A DNA stretch of 64,000 nucleotides. Source: Hemileia vastatrix (Eukaryota > Basidiomycota > Pucciniomycetes > Pucciniales > Zaghouaniaceae). The notes under the pieces are model-generated. The model had not been told where the DNA came from. It did no database searches and saw only the letters and a program-made list of their open reading frames with translations. Position numbers and translations under genes: made by a program. Positions 33,648 through 44,939 of this stretch are shown piece after piece; position 1 is the stretch's first letter; each line of letters opens with the position of its first letter. The stretch spans positions 5,847,001 to 5,911,000 of the forward strand of contig JASXTE010000008.1 of the NCBI GenBank assembly GCA_030280995.1, written 5' to 3'.

Positions 33648-34504
33648 TCCTACGTCTTGCAGCGTCTTCTTCCTCCATCTTCTCTTATTTATTACAATCC
33701 TCTTTTCTTTTTAAATTTTTTTTTTCAATGAATACTAGAAATAATACCGTTAATACCAAAAATACCGCCAACCTCGTGGACACTATCCAGCAGTTTGTGC
33801 ATACCCAGCCTTCTGCTGCTCCATCTGGGATGCTAGTTACTACGCTGATGGGTGGTACAAGATGCACCCACTGCATCGAGAATGGCATAACTCCCTGTCA
33901 TTTCTCAAAAGCCCGCCATGGCAACATTTTCTTTACTGTAAGTCTTTTTTCTTCTTTTCTTTTCCTTCCTTTCTCCTTATTACTAATCTTCTATTTTTTT
34001 CTTTTTTAGTCATGCAATTACTGTAAACAACGCAAGAAAAAATGTAGTTACAATGGGCCGCCCACTGTTGCGCACCTGGATCCCAACACTTCAACCTCAA
34101 ATATGATGAGTCAGTTTGCCATCAAGCGCCCTGCGCCTACATCTTCAACTCCACCTAGCAATAAGCGAGCCAAGGTTAAGCACCACACACCTACACCTAG
34201 TAGTGTCACCTCCATTCCAAATTCTCACTTTTCAGAGGAGAGTACAGTAAGTTCTTTTTTTTTAAAAAAAACTCTAACATAAGCTCTTTTCTCTCTTAGA
34301 ATGCGCCAGCCACTCCTTACGCTGCATCACCTCTGCCGCCTAACACTCCCCTTTTCCTTCCTGCCTTGGAAGAAGATCCCATCTGGGATACTGATCCAAT
34401 TCCTGAGTGCACTCCGCGCTCACCGACTCCTGACTTGACAACCCTTCAACCAGTCTTTGACACTATCATCCCAGATGATTGGCCAGCCAACGTCCCCCCT
34501 GAAG

Positions 34505-34508
34505 ACAA
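34505..34508. repeat. 4-bp target duplication (ACAA) of the solo LTR
   Basis: ACAA at 34505-34508 and 35399-35402. Removing the insert and one copy restores a frame reading PEDNKEEEE, matching PDNNEEEEE in E4. Confidence 0.75.
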
Positions 34509-35398
34509 TGTAGACAATCCTATAGTGCTTGCTATAGGCCTTGACCAAGGGAGTTGGAGAAAACCCAGAAAGAATAACCCCTGTCCCTTTAGAAAAACAA
34601 GTGAGATTTACCTGTTGCAGCAAATTGGAGATCTGTTTGCTAGACCCTCTAATTAAACACTCTTGACCCCTTTAAAAGTGAAGATAATAGTCCCAGACAG
34701 ACTACCAGAAAGAGTTGAAATGAACAGTAATATATTCCAACAAAACACAAGCCAATGAGACAGTCAGGAACAGAGAGGTGATGAGATAAAGAGATAAGAT
34801 GATTCCCTAAAAATCTTCCCACACACGCATCATACAGCCAGTGCACAGACCACCCTGACCGATTCCCCAGCCTTTTTCATGCATAAAAGTGCATTTTATT
34901 GCCTCCCCAGTGCCCAGGCGGGTAGGCCTCTTGGAGGCGGGCGGGCCGCTTCTAGGCCCTAAAACACCCATACAACCAATAAAAACCCTAAAAACCCTAA
35001 AAACCCATAACTTCACTAATAAACAGGATAAACACACATAAAACATACCAAAATAAAAAGAAAATAAAGGACAATAAGATGAGACATAATAAGTGACCCT
35101 ATCTTAAGCCTACATAAGAACCACTAAGCAATAAAGATCCAATAAATACCAATAACAACACCATAACTACCCTATAAAACAAAGTAACCACCCATAAGGG
35201 ATACTAAAATGAAGAGAAAAGAAAGGACATTAAGCTGAGACATAATAAGTGACCCTAGCTTAAGCCTCCATAAACACTATTAACTATCACCTAAAGATGA
35301 GAAAATCCACTAATAACACCATAACCCCAATAACACCCTACATACCAAATACCCCCAAATATGCACTTCAAAGGCCTACCCAGGTTTGGATCACCACA
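34509..35398 (-). mobile_element. Solo LTR of a related zinc-gene family in gene 1 exon 3
   Basis: 890 bp beginning TGTAGACAATCCTATAGTGC and ending GGATCACCACA, terminal sequences like the E LTRs (TGTAGACAGTTCTATAGTAC; TACCACA). It is flanked by ACAA (34505-34508 and 35399-35402) and absent at this point in E4 and E3. The body is different from the E LTRs, so it is another subfamily. It contains a direct repeat of about 75 bp, with copies near 35046 and 35200 (ACATAATAAGTGACCCTA, CTTAAGCCT). Confidence 0.8.
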
Positions 35399-36138
35399 AC
35401 AACAAAGAAGAAGAAGAGCCCTCCATGGCTCAAAACTGGGAATTCGCAGGGCGTGTTGCCTGCGCACCATACAATGCAACCATGCATTGTATGAACAATA
35501 TGATAGTTGCCGTCAAAAATATTTTCAAGGCAGTCCCAGTCTATACTTGTGCCAAGTTTGACAAAAGAAAACAGCTAGTCACCACCTTGCAGCAAAACAT
35601 GCAAAAGTCTGTTTACAACTGGGCCTTCTGTGTCCCTATCTACGATGACACAGAATACTAAAAATCTTTGTTATATATTCCTTAAAAAATAAAAATAAAA
35701 ATTGTATATAGTTTTGTAAAAAATGTAATAATAATTTTTCTTTCTCCTTAATTCTGCTTGACCCTAAGTCCCTTGTGAGAACCCAACATCTGATAGATGA
35801 GTTGCCCCAAAAAAAATATCATCCTTTTTCCAAACAGCGCACCTTACTACTAAGTGCCAATGAAAAGTGAAACAATAAACACAAAATAAATCTGAGATTG
35901 GTGCTACTCCCTATAGCAGCAAATACATCCCCTGCATCATATATGCATGCGTTCCCTTGAAATCTGCAGATATTTGCAGCGTATGACTTTCTCTTGACTG
36001 CAATGGAATCGCCTTTCTTTAGGTCCCTCATTTTTTTTCTTCTTTGATGATGATTCTTCACATCCATCTTAGAAACCATTCAGCGCTCATGTCAGTTATT
36101 GCGCAACTGAAATCTCTTCCATAATGCCATTATTAACC

Positions 36139-36147
36139 TATAAATAG
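36139..36147 (+). promoter_or_regulatory. TATA box of gene 2 (E1)
   Basis: TATAAATAG lies 46 bp before the gene 2 ATG. E4 (TATAAATAA, 46459) and E3 (TATAAATAG, 49769) keep it at the same distance. The rest of 35662-36184 is the gene 1 3' region, A/T-rich, with no gene. Confidence 0.6.
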
Positions 36148-36184
36148 CCCATCTAATAACCTGAATTACCTTCATCCAAAAATC

Positions 36185-36990
36185 ATGACTCAATATTGCA
36201 CAGTTCCCAAAGATCAAGCGTGCTCATTTTGTAAACGCCGCAACTTTCATTGTACATTTTCTAGACCTCAGGGGTATGCCTCCTTTATACCTGCCTGTGA
36301 CAACTGCTTTAGATACCACAAAACTTGCAATATCTCTCTGAACCATAATACTCCTCAGCCTACTGGCTATATTTGCTTTCCTCCTAAATCCACCAGTAGC
36401 ACCCCCATAATTACAACTACTAGTCCCACTAGACCCAATTCTTCCACCAATAACAACATTCCTTATGAGTCGCCATTGCTTCCTACATTTCCCAGGTGCA
36501 AAATATCTATCCAGCCTAGCACTGCTCCTTCTCCCACTCCAAGCTCTAATGCTTCCATGCACTCAGGGTCCACTACAGCTGCTCCTGACACAATTACCAT
36601 TTCTTTGCCATCAGCATGCCCACAAAATTTATTAGCAAGTAAGTACCCTTTATTATACTTACACTTCCTTTACCTGCTGACTCTTTTTCAGGCTTCAATG
36701 AATCTATCTCTCTGGGATGGGTTCCTATCCCTTTACCTTTTGTCCTTTCCATGAAAATGTTTTCCAGACTTGGTCTTATATATGACGCTATGTCTCTATC
36801 CTACTATAACGCACCATCTTTTTCTGACACTGAACTTGAAGCCCGCTACAACCATATAGAAATGATAGTTCAACTAATGAACAAAATCAGTTCATCAACT
36901 ATTCTTGGATTCCCCCCTGATCCTCATCGTTTCGTCATGCCCAAAGACTGGAAAGGATATCCTAATAGCTTCCATCCCAATACTGAATAG
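36185..36990 (+). CDS. Accessory gene 2 of E1: intact spliced Zn2Cys6-like protein
   Basis: Two exons, 36185-36638 and 36692-36990, joined across a 53-nt intron (GTAAGTA...TTTTTCAG, branch-like CTGAC), phase 1. The product is 250 residues with no stop. The N-terminus carries C-x2-C-x6-C-x14-C-x2-C-x6-C (QACSFCKRRNFHC and ACDNCFRYHKTC), close to the Zn2Cys6 consensus. A Ser/Thr/Pro-rich linker (residues about 60-145) follows, then a C-terminal block with NAPSFSDTELEARYNHIEMI and an ending FVMPKDWKGYP. The same gene is present in E3 (frameshifted) and E4 (split and decayed). It lies antisense to pol, 580 bp from the pol stop. DNA binding or regulation of the element or host is inferred from the motif; no known retroelement protein matches. 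This is the only intact copy here. Confidence 0.8.
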
Positions 36991-37571
36991 TCCACTAGCG
37001 CCCTCCATATGAGCCTAGTCTGTCCATTATTCCTGTGCATAGTCTTCATATATTTTTCATGCTATGCCTTTAAATAATCATTTTAGACACGGCACTATTT
37101 TAATACACCTGTCTTCTAAATTTGGAGCACCTAACTTTGCTCCCTCTACTTTCTTTAAAAGACTGTAAACCCTAAAAAAAATCATAAAACTTTACCGCCT
37201 TTACTGAGATACAAAAATACACGATGTAAATAAGAATTGAAATGTTAGAGTGCCCCATCTATTTATCATTATTCAACTCCTGGTTAGTTAACCCTTTAGC
37301 TAAATTTCCAGTGTCTTTTGCGTTTACATGGTATGCGCCTCCTTTAATCCAATTGCCTATCTTGTCATGTCCCCTTGAACAATGAAAATATAAGATTTCA
37401 TTTTCCTCTGTGCCCTCATCTGAGAGCTTATGCCAGTTTCCTGTTCAGCCTTAGTGCACCTAACTTCCAGTTAGCGCCCTCTATCCATCACAACTGTGTC
37501 AAAGCCTCCTGTGAGTTCTCTTAGAAAAACAAAGCTTAACATAAATTGTTAGTTTAACCTCTTCCCAGAGG
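36991..37571. other. Spacer between gene 2 and the end of pol (E1)
   Basis: Contains the 3' regions of the convergent gene 2 (plus) and pol (minus). A/T-rich, with no further gene. The sequence is kept in E3 (50590-51187) and E4 (59087-59682). Confidence 0.6.
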
Positions 37572-40500
37572 TCATTCTGGTAGTTTTTCCTCATTGCAGA
37601 GGTCATCTTGTATCACTGGAACACCCCATGGGTAGAATCTTTTGATCTGATCTACCACCACACGCCGCTTCCATTCAGTACCATCTAGTTCCTCCAGTAA
37701 GTAAGACCCCCCAGTTATCTGCTTTCTGATCCTATAAGGACCGTTCCATCTGTCAGCAAACATCTTTCCCATTGGCTTTCTAAACTTCTATTAAAAATCA
37801 AAACCAAATCTCCTGGGTTCAATGGCTTCCTTAACCTATGCGCTAAACGCTCATCCCAATATTTAACTGACTTGTCACGGATCTGCATCATTCTATCATA
37901 TGCTTTCTCCACAAACTCGTCCTTTCTTTCAAGCTGTGCTACCCTCGCTAGAATTAAATCTTCAGTCAAGCGCACTTGATCCCAGTCGCATCCTAGAAAA
38001 TATCCAGCCTCTGGATCAATAGGTAATACCTCCCTTTGACCAAACATAAGTTCATACGGTGAGAGCCCTGTTGTCCTTTTAACTGAAATCCTGTCTGCAA
38101 ACAAATCTAATTGCAAGTAGTTCTTCCACTTTGTTCCATTATTCCCACATAATTTAACTAGCGCATCCTTTATAACTTGATGCCCTCTTTCTACCATCCC
38201 CTCTGCTTCAGGATAATATGGTGTCGCAACTCGTAGCCTTGCACCAATACTTTTAACTACCTCTTGGAATTCTCCAGAAAATTTAGCGCCACCATCTACA
38301 GTCACCATCTTCATTACCCAGTACCTATAAACCCATTCTTTTTTCAAGAACTCAGCTACATTACTCGCCTTAAAATTTACCAATGGCACTGCTTCAACCC
38401 ATCCTGATAGATCATCCCTGGCTACTACCAAGTATTTAAAGCGCCCTTCTTTTATATGAACTGCTTCTAAACTGACCCTACCAAAAACAGTATCTTTTCA
38501 CATTGCTCTACCTTTCTCTTTTGGCTTTCTGTAACTCCTGCGCTGAAATTCAGGACAAGATTTGACCCAATCTCTTACTTCATTCTTCATATTGGGCCAC
38601 CAGAATCTCTCCCTAACTCTGCAATACGTCTTGTCTTGACCTCAATGTCCTAAATTCTCATGTAACTCCCTGAGTATTGTTTCCTTCCTTTTCCTAGTTT
38701 GAACAACTAACTGGGGAAACAAGGCTTGATCCTTCCATAACTTCCCACCTTTTATAAAATAGCCTTTAGCGCGCTTTTCAATATTGCGCCAAACCTTTTT
38801 ATCATGAAAATCTGGTTTACTACTGCCTTCCAGATATAGTCTTAACGACTCTACTCCCTCATCAGTAGATGTGTCATCTTCAGAATACTCCCCTTCTTTG
38901 GGATGAGTGCTACTATCTTGACTTCCCCTTGAATCATCTTTGTCATCTGACTCTTCCACTGCCTTGCCTAGCGCACTCCTTGTTGCTACGTTAGCTTCAA
39001 CATTCTCTAAATCCAGTTGCAGACTAACTTTGCAAACATCCTGCACATCATCAACATCTAGCCTTATGTCTTTATGGACATTCCAGGCAAATAGTTTATT
39101 GTCATGATGGACAACCTTGCCAAATTTTTCATAACAATAATCTATGCCATTTACCCATCTCTTATCTTCTTCAAATTCTTCGGTGTCTGAGTCTTCTTCA
39201 CATGGCGGTCTTCTATATAATGAATCCGGCATAGTGAAAGTTTTTCCCAGCTTGTGGACCAAATCAAAAGAAAATAAATTAATCTGCGCTACCCACCTTT
39301 TCATGGCCGCATCTGGTAAACTTGGGCTACTTATCATTTGCACCAATGATAGCGCATCAACCTGCAACTCAAAATGTTGCCCCCAAAGCATCCATTTCAG
39401 CTTCTTAAAAATCTTTGCTACTCCGAATAGCTCCAGCTTAGACTGGGAGTACCTAGACTCTACTCTAGTAAAAGTCTTATATTCATAAAGGACAGGTCTA
39501 TCATTACCTTCCTCATCCTCCTGCATCAAAACTGCGCCCACTGCAGACACACTAGAATCCACCGCTAGAGTAATTTTCCCAGCGGCTGTTCCATACTCCA
39601 ATTTCTTTAAAAGAATATCTTTTCTTACAATACTTTTCAACAACTCAAATGACTTATCACATTCCTCCGTCCAATCCCATACAACATATTTTCTCGTTAA
39701 GCGCCTTAAAGGTGAAGACAACAAAGCAAACTCTCGAATAAACATTCTTACATATGTAAAAATGCCTAAAAATCCTCTAACTTCCATAGTATTTCTTGGC
39801 CTCTGCCATGTAAGCACCTTAATCTTCTGTTTTTCCACAATGATCCTCCCTTCCTTGCATACCACATGTCCCACAATATCTAGCGCTGGAACACAACAAG
39901 CAAATTTGGATCCAGAGATCATTAATCCTGCCTCTTCTATCCTGAATAGCACTCTTTCCAGAGTAATTGCATATTCCCAAACAAACCTTCTAATATATGG
40001 ATTCTCCTCTAACACTTCCCCATTGTAATCGCTGGCTGGTCCTTTTATACTGCCATCATCAATGAAAATTTCCACATGATCTGGAATTTCATCCTGCAAT
40101 ATCCACATCATCTGTGCTTGGTATACCGCCACAGAATTTATTGCACCCTGCGGTAACCTTGTCAACCTGAAGCGCCCCAGTGGGGTTTCAAACGTCACCA
40201 TGGGTCTGGATGATTTGTCCAATTTGCGCTCATTGTATCCTCCCATAATATCACCTAATCCGTAACATTCACATCCCACAAAAGAATCCACAAACTCCCC
40301 CAGTGTTGGCGGCATTCCTGCATCCTTTACCGTAACCTTGTTCATCTCCCTAAGATCATGAACAACCCTTAATTTACCATTATGTTTAACTACACAAAAC
40401 ACTTGACTTGAATAACTAGACATAGACTGTTCATACAAGCCAGACGTTAACCTCCCCCTAATTAATTCCATATATTCTTCTCTTATAGCTGCTGGTATTG

Positions 40501-41213
40501 GAAAAGCCTTCTTTTTCCACGGAGCATGAGGTATAACTGGAACAATATAAGTTTTACCATAAGAGTGTTTCAACAAACCTCTTTCCTCTTCATAAAACGC
40601 AATAGCTTTTTCTCTGAGAACCATAACTTGTAACAATAACTTCTTTTCTTCCTGAGACAACCAATCCTCTGGTCCAAAATTAACCATCTGAAGCCTCTCC
40701 ATTGTAATTTTACTAGTAGGCGCAAATTCAGGTGGAAACTTTGTTAAAGGATTATCATAAGGATTCCTAGACAGTGCAGGCCTCTGCAAAGGAGGATTCT
40801 AATCTGGCATTGGTACATTTACTGGTTTAACCTTGACAGCCACTGGTTTATACTTGGACACTAAAAAGTGCTTGCTGCTTCCTTCATTACATAAAATCAA
40901 ACTCTTTCTAATATAACTACGGGTTGCACCTAAATCCTGTTTTTGTCTTTTCTTTCTAATATAAGTATAACAATATCCATAATCAAAAAAATCAAAAAGC
41001 TTAGGTATAATACATTCTATTGTAGTATTCCCAAGACACCTATGAAGTACCGCTTTACGTATTCCTTCTTGTTGGACTGACTGGTCACTATCCAGGTTCC
41101 TCTCATTCTGGGAGATAGTGACACCTAAAATGCTAATCCCTAATGAAAATGTTGGTGCCTTCCTGGCAGTCGCCCTATCTCATCATCTGAGACTTCCTCA
41201 TAACTCTCTCTTT
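37572..41213 (-). pseudogene. E1 Pol (RT, RNase H, integrase)
   Basis: The Pol frame is open from about 41190, overlapping the end of the protease frame, up to a stop at about 40800. It then runs open from 40789 to 38642: RT with FIDD (IFIDDGSIKGP), RNase H (LAVDSSVSAVG), and a spacer with acidic Ser-rich stretches. A TGA at 38640 and a second stop near 38497 break the integrase zinc finger (HENLGH...SCPE with C to F). The catalytic core continues at 38431 (VVARDDLSGW, TVDGGAKF, GMVERGHQ). A frameshift near 37745 precedes the C-terminus (DRWNGPYRIRKQITGG) at 37772-37572. No chromodomain. The catalytic motif set is present but the frame is not. Confidence 0.88.
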
Positions 41214-41223
41214 CTTTCTCTAA

Positions 41224-43445
41224 TCACGCAGCTCCAGAGTACTTAGTTTCCCAGCCACCATCCTTAGGCCCTACTAAGACTGCTGTTACTGGAATACCAT
41301 CATCACCCATAATCCTTATTCCAATAGTCTTATTTAAACAATAATCGATTGTTTCAGAATAATCCATTAAAAATGGTGTGCCAAAAACTGGTTTAAATAC
41401 ACCCATTAGAGCATAAAAATGTATATCCCTTGTTGCTCCTGCAACCCTAGTGCCTACGTACTCCGCTACACCTATAACAGGTAACCTACCTCCACCAATT
41501 CCTGCGACAGTACCCTCATCATCTTTAACAGGAAGACCTAACTCCACCGCATCATCTACTGACACCACGTTGATTTGTGAACCTTTATCCACTAACGCTT
41601 TAATTTTCTTACCATTTACAGTGATTGTTAAATACCCTAAGGGTCCTGCATAATGTGGTGCCCTAGGTAATCCAACGACTGGCTGAAATGACTGCTCTCC
41701 AACATCAAACTCAGCGCAATTAGCAACCCTTTGCTTCCTGCACTTATCCACAATTCCATTCTCTACATCCGGCACTACTGCTGTCAGCACCCCCAATGGA
41801 ACAGAAACTGTAGTCTTCAAACATTGCGCGACTAGATCCTCAGCTGCATTAGGAAAATCAGAGTGAACAGGGCACTGCATCCTCCATTTGGGTTAAGTTG
41901 TCTTCACACCAGCCTTTTCCCTTCCAGGTGGATTCTTTGGAGTATTTCACCTCGTCTCTGGCATTCCTTCAACAGGTATCGCTCTTTGCTGCACTACCTC
42001 TGACTCCTCTATCATCATTGTTTGATCTTCTACCTGATGATCCACACCATAACCAGCTGGTTCCATACCATCCATTTCAACATGCTCCATAGGCGCAGGT
42101 GTATTCTCTCTAGTAGTAAACCCTACTTCCTCCATATCCTCTGGATTTGCATACCTAGCGCCAGCTCTTCTCGGCCTACTAATTGTAGGTGGGGCCATTT
42201 TCTTGTTTGCTGCAAACATCTCCAAACGTGCTGCAGTAAGTGGTTCTGCAACTGCTCCTTCTTTAACTTTAAGATCCAATACTGCACAAGTAACTGCAAA
42301 ATTGACTGACTTCGCATCCTTGCCTTTCTCTTTCCCTTCAGGCTCCTTGCTCTTACTCGACCTGCCCTCCATAGACTTTTTATTAATATGATTGATGACC
42401 ATGGCTCGCATCCCTTGATCCTTGTCTTTGACAAGCTTAGTCCCATCTTCCAACATTAGCGTAGTTCCGTACTCGTAGACTACCCTCTCTTCTTTATCTT
42501 TTTGAAGTGCATTACACCTCATCCTAATATGTCCCTCTTTGTTACAATAGTAACATACCATAGTAGCAAAACACAATGGTTGAGGAGAACTCTTGGGCCT
42601 AAAAAATTCTTTCGCTTTTGCCACTTCGTTTATTTTCTTCTCCAGCTTGTCAATCCTAACCATAACTGAATCCAGCTCCTTAGTGAAAACTTTTACTTTA
42701 GGAGACAACATCTGAGGAGGCAATTGCATGCCAGACGCATCTTCGTCCATTTCCTCTTTATCCAAAGCAACTCTAGCTGAGAAACACTCAACTTGGCGCA
42801 GCTTCATTTCCGCTTCCACTGTCATTTCTAATTCTTCTAATCCAGGGTACTTATAATTACCATCCCTCTTCTTGACTAGCTTTCCTTCATTATCCAAGAG
42901 CCTCTTCACCCATTATTCCACTTCTGGCACTAGCGCTTCACAAAACCAAGGTGAAGACGCATTAGCATCACTAAAATCTTCAATACTGACTAAATATTCC
43001 ACCGTTCAATCAAAATAATCTCTAAAACTTTTAAATTCCCTAGGGTCTTGAACACCCCTTTAGCTTTGACCCTTTTTACCAAGACATCCAGATCCTTTAT
43101 TGTATACTTAGTCTCCTCAGTAACTTTTGGCCATCTCTTGAGCATTTTTTCTTTTAGTGCTGACCAATTGCGCTCTTCATGTCCCTTTAAATCCTCTATA
43201 TTGTCTTTGCACTCATTAGAGACAAAGAAGAGCACTTGACGCACCATATCATACTCGGTCGCTCCATGCACTTCCACCACTTTTTCAAACCTTTGTAAGA
43301 ACTTCTTGGTATTAATACCTGTGAAACACAAACTTTCATCTTTACATCTAATTATTGTAGTTACCATTTGTGGCAACGACGCCATGAAATTAGGTGTTTT
43401 AACCTTCTCCTGACATCCCTTAGATGTAGTCGCAGTAGGATCCAT
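41224..43445 (-). pseudogene. E1 Gag-protease
   Basis: ATG at 43445 (MDPTATTS). Gag continues through NTKKFLQRFEKVVEVHGATE and breaks by a 1-nt deletion near 43055, a TGA and a TAA near 42910. It resumes at 42909-41947 with a CCHC knuckle, CYYCNKEGHIRMRC. The protease lies in 41880-41224. Its active site reads LVDKGSQINV instead of DTG, predicted to inactivate it, and the frame ends in TGA (from CGA, as in E4) after KYSGAA. E3 shows that Gag and protease are one continuous frame. Confidence 0.85.
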
Positions 43446-43691
43446 TTCCGAAATATGAAATCAAAACAGAGATCACAAAAATAATAAACACACACTTGGT
43501 AATTAAACCCGACTATATTGACGATACAGCCCTACGCTATCCTCTGATAATGGCTATTGATCCACTTGTTGTAGACCCTACAACTCTTCTGCTGAAGCGC
43601 CCGCTTGATCTCGTCCTCTTGACAAAACCCTGAAAACTAAACAATCTAATCAAAATACTAGTTACAATTAGGCCACTGTTGGGACACCAAT
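43446..43691 (-). other. E1 leader and primer-binding site
   Basis: Untranslated region; the PBS (minus strand, ending 43689) reads TGGTGTCCCAACAGTGGCC, two bases from the LTR. E3 has the same site at about 57350-57367. It differs from the chromovirus PBS. Confidence 0.7.
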
Positions 43692-44809
43692 TGTAGAGAG
43701 TTCTAAAGTACTAAGCAGTAGACACAATGCGAGATGGGTTGGTTATTCTTTTTGATTTCTAAAAAGAAGCACCTGCCACTCTTATTTTTAAAGACAGTGC
43801 AATAATGTGTCACACTAATTTGTGATTAGAAAATTTATAAGTTGAGAACTTGGTTTTTAAAAGATTGGAAAAACAAGTATTACTATCTGGATATTTCTAT
43901 TCTTAGTAAGTGCTAATATCCACAGCTACTCCCTCTTGAAGCGCTCTCTTCGAATATGCCTTATTATAGCAATAATATAACTCTAATAATAGTTAATCCT
44001 TTGAATCCATATACTCTCAAATAATTTATTGCAAAAAAATTCTAATATCTTTGACTTCACAATTATTAACTACTTTTTTTTGTTAACTAACTATTTGTCA
44101 ATTTGTTCTCCCTTTATTACTAGATGTGATACCCTCTTTATATTTTTCCAGCGCTCTAAACACAGTTCCCTAGTGGATCTCCAGCGCTGACTCTAGCGCT
44201 ACATTAGTAAAACAGTAACTAATCTATTAGTAGACCACATACACTGCTTGTAACAACTACAGTGCCTAAATCATACCCTATCCTTACTGACACTAGTATT
44301 AACTTGTCTTACTAATGCTTGACACCTTGACATGGGCGCCCCTGAATGTACCTTTGTTTGTCTCAGCGCTACTTCCAAGTTTGACTCCTTCTAATGCTGA
44401 TCCTAGTCACTTGGATTTTCAACTAGTTAATCTCCTACATCACACATTTCAGTAAGTTACCACACTAGCTGTGGTGCAGTATACTTTGCACTCGAGACTT
44501 TCCTTAAGCCATAATGCCTTCCTTAGTGTGTAATACACGATTATTGGAAAATACAAGTCCATATTGTTCAGCACTTGCAGTCCTAAATCAATAACACACA
44601 ATTCCCCATTATGCAGCGCATCCTTCTGCAAAATCCGAGCGCACAGACCCTGAATCCTCTTCCGCACTTCTATTTACCTTTGTCCTTGAAACACAAAAAC
44701 ACACATTATAGTTTAGCACTTCCTACTGTGCTATGAATCCCCTTTGTTCTTCCTGGACTATGTGAGCTGATTGGTCCAAAATCAAACTACCTGCGAGGCG
44801 CATACCACA
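43692..44809 (-). repeat. LTR shared by E1 (5') and E4 (3')
   Basis: 1118 bp, TGTAGAGAGTTC...CATACCACA. To its left is the E1 PBS. To its right, without target duplication or flanking DNA, is the PPT and gene 1 of E4. One LTR therefore serves two elements. Confidence 0.85.
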
Positions 44810-44939
44810 TCCTCCCTCTACTCGCAACTGTCCCCAGGAGCCTATAAAAATCCTGTGTCTCACAGCGTCTTCTTCCTCCATCTTCTTTTATTCATTACAA
44901 TCCTCATTTTTTGTTACCTTTATCAATTTCTCTCCTTTA

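Larger units (their letters stand above)
33728..35661 (+). pseudogene. Accessory gene 1 of E1: spliced Zn2Cys6-like protein, interrupted by a solo LTR
   Basis: Three exons: 33728-33937, 34010-34246 and 34300-35661, with introns of 72 nt (branch-like TACTAAT) and 53 nt, both GTAAGT...TAG and phase 0. Exon 3 holds a solo LTR (34509-35398); without it and one ACAA copy, the frame is open for about 304 residues. The zinc cluster spans intron 1: C-x2-C-x7-C in exon 1, C-x2-C-x6-C (SCNYCKQRKKKC) in exon 2, spaced by 14. Then come a basic NLS-like stretch (KRPAP...NKRAK), a Pro/Ser/Thr-rich linker, an acidic EEEE patch, and a C-terminal motif (AVPVYTCAKFDKRKQL). Zn2Cys6 domains are known DNA-binding modules of fungal regulators; that this one binds DNA is inference. 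The start is chosen because MNTR and the intron positions recur in E3 and E4; a longer in-frame upstream extension (33530) is not conserved. Confidence 0.75.
32492..44809 (-). mobile_element. Zinc-gene element E1 (Gag-PR-Pol plus two antisense genes)
   Basis: LTRs 32492-33606 and 43692-44809 bound an internal region with, on the minus strand, PBS, Gag-PR and Pol. On the plus strand between the end of pol and the 3' LTR are gene 1 (33728-35661) and gene 2 (36185-36990). LTRs run TGTGGTACGCG...CTACA in element orientation. Without the 890-bp solo LTR inside gene 1 the element is about 11.4 kb. Gag-PR and Pol carry stops, so it is not autonomous, but gene 2 is intact. Its right LTR is also the left LTR of E4. 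Confidence 0.88.

Noticed and set aside
33530..33727. An upstream in-frame extension of gene 1 beginning inside the LTR of E1.
   Set aside because: It is not conserved in E3 and E4, and the TATA-like box lies inside it.
36224..36562. A 112-codon minus-strand ORF opposite gene 2 (also at 46543-46881).
   Set aside because: The plus-strand frame has the conserved cysteine spacing, TATA box and intron. The minus-strand frame has no motif and is not kept in E3.
39144..39488. Plus-strand ORFs of 60-115 codons opposite pol, repeated at 52908 and 61215 (also 39762, 53436, 61833).
   Set aside because: They are shadows of the pol coding strand; they recur because pol is conserved.
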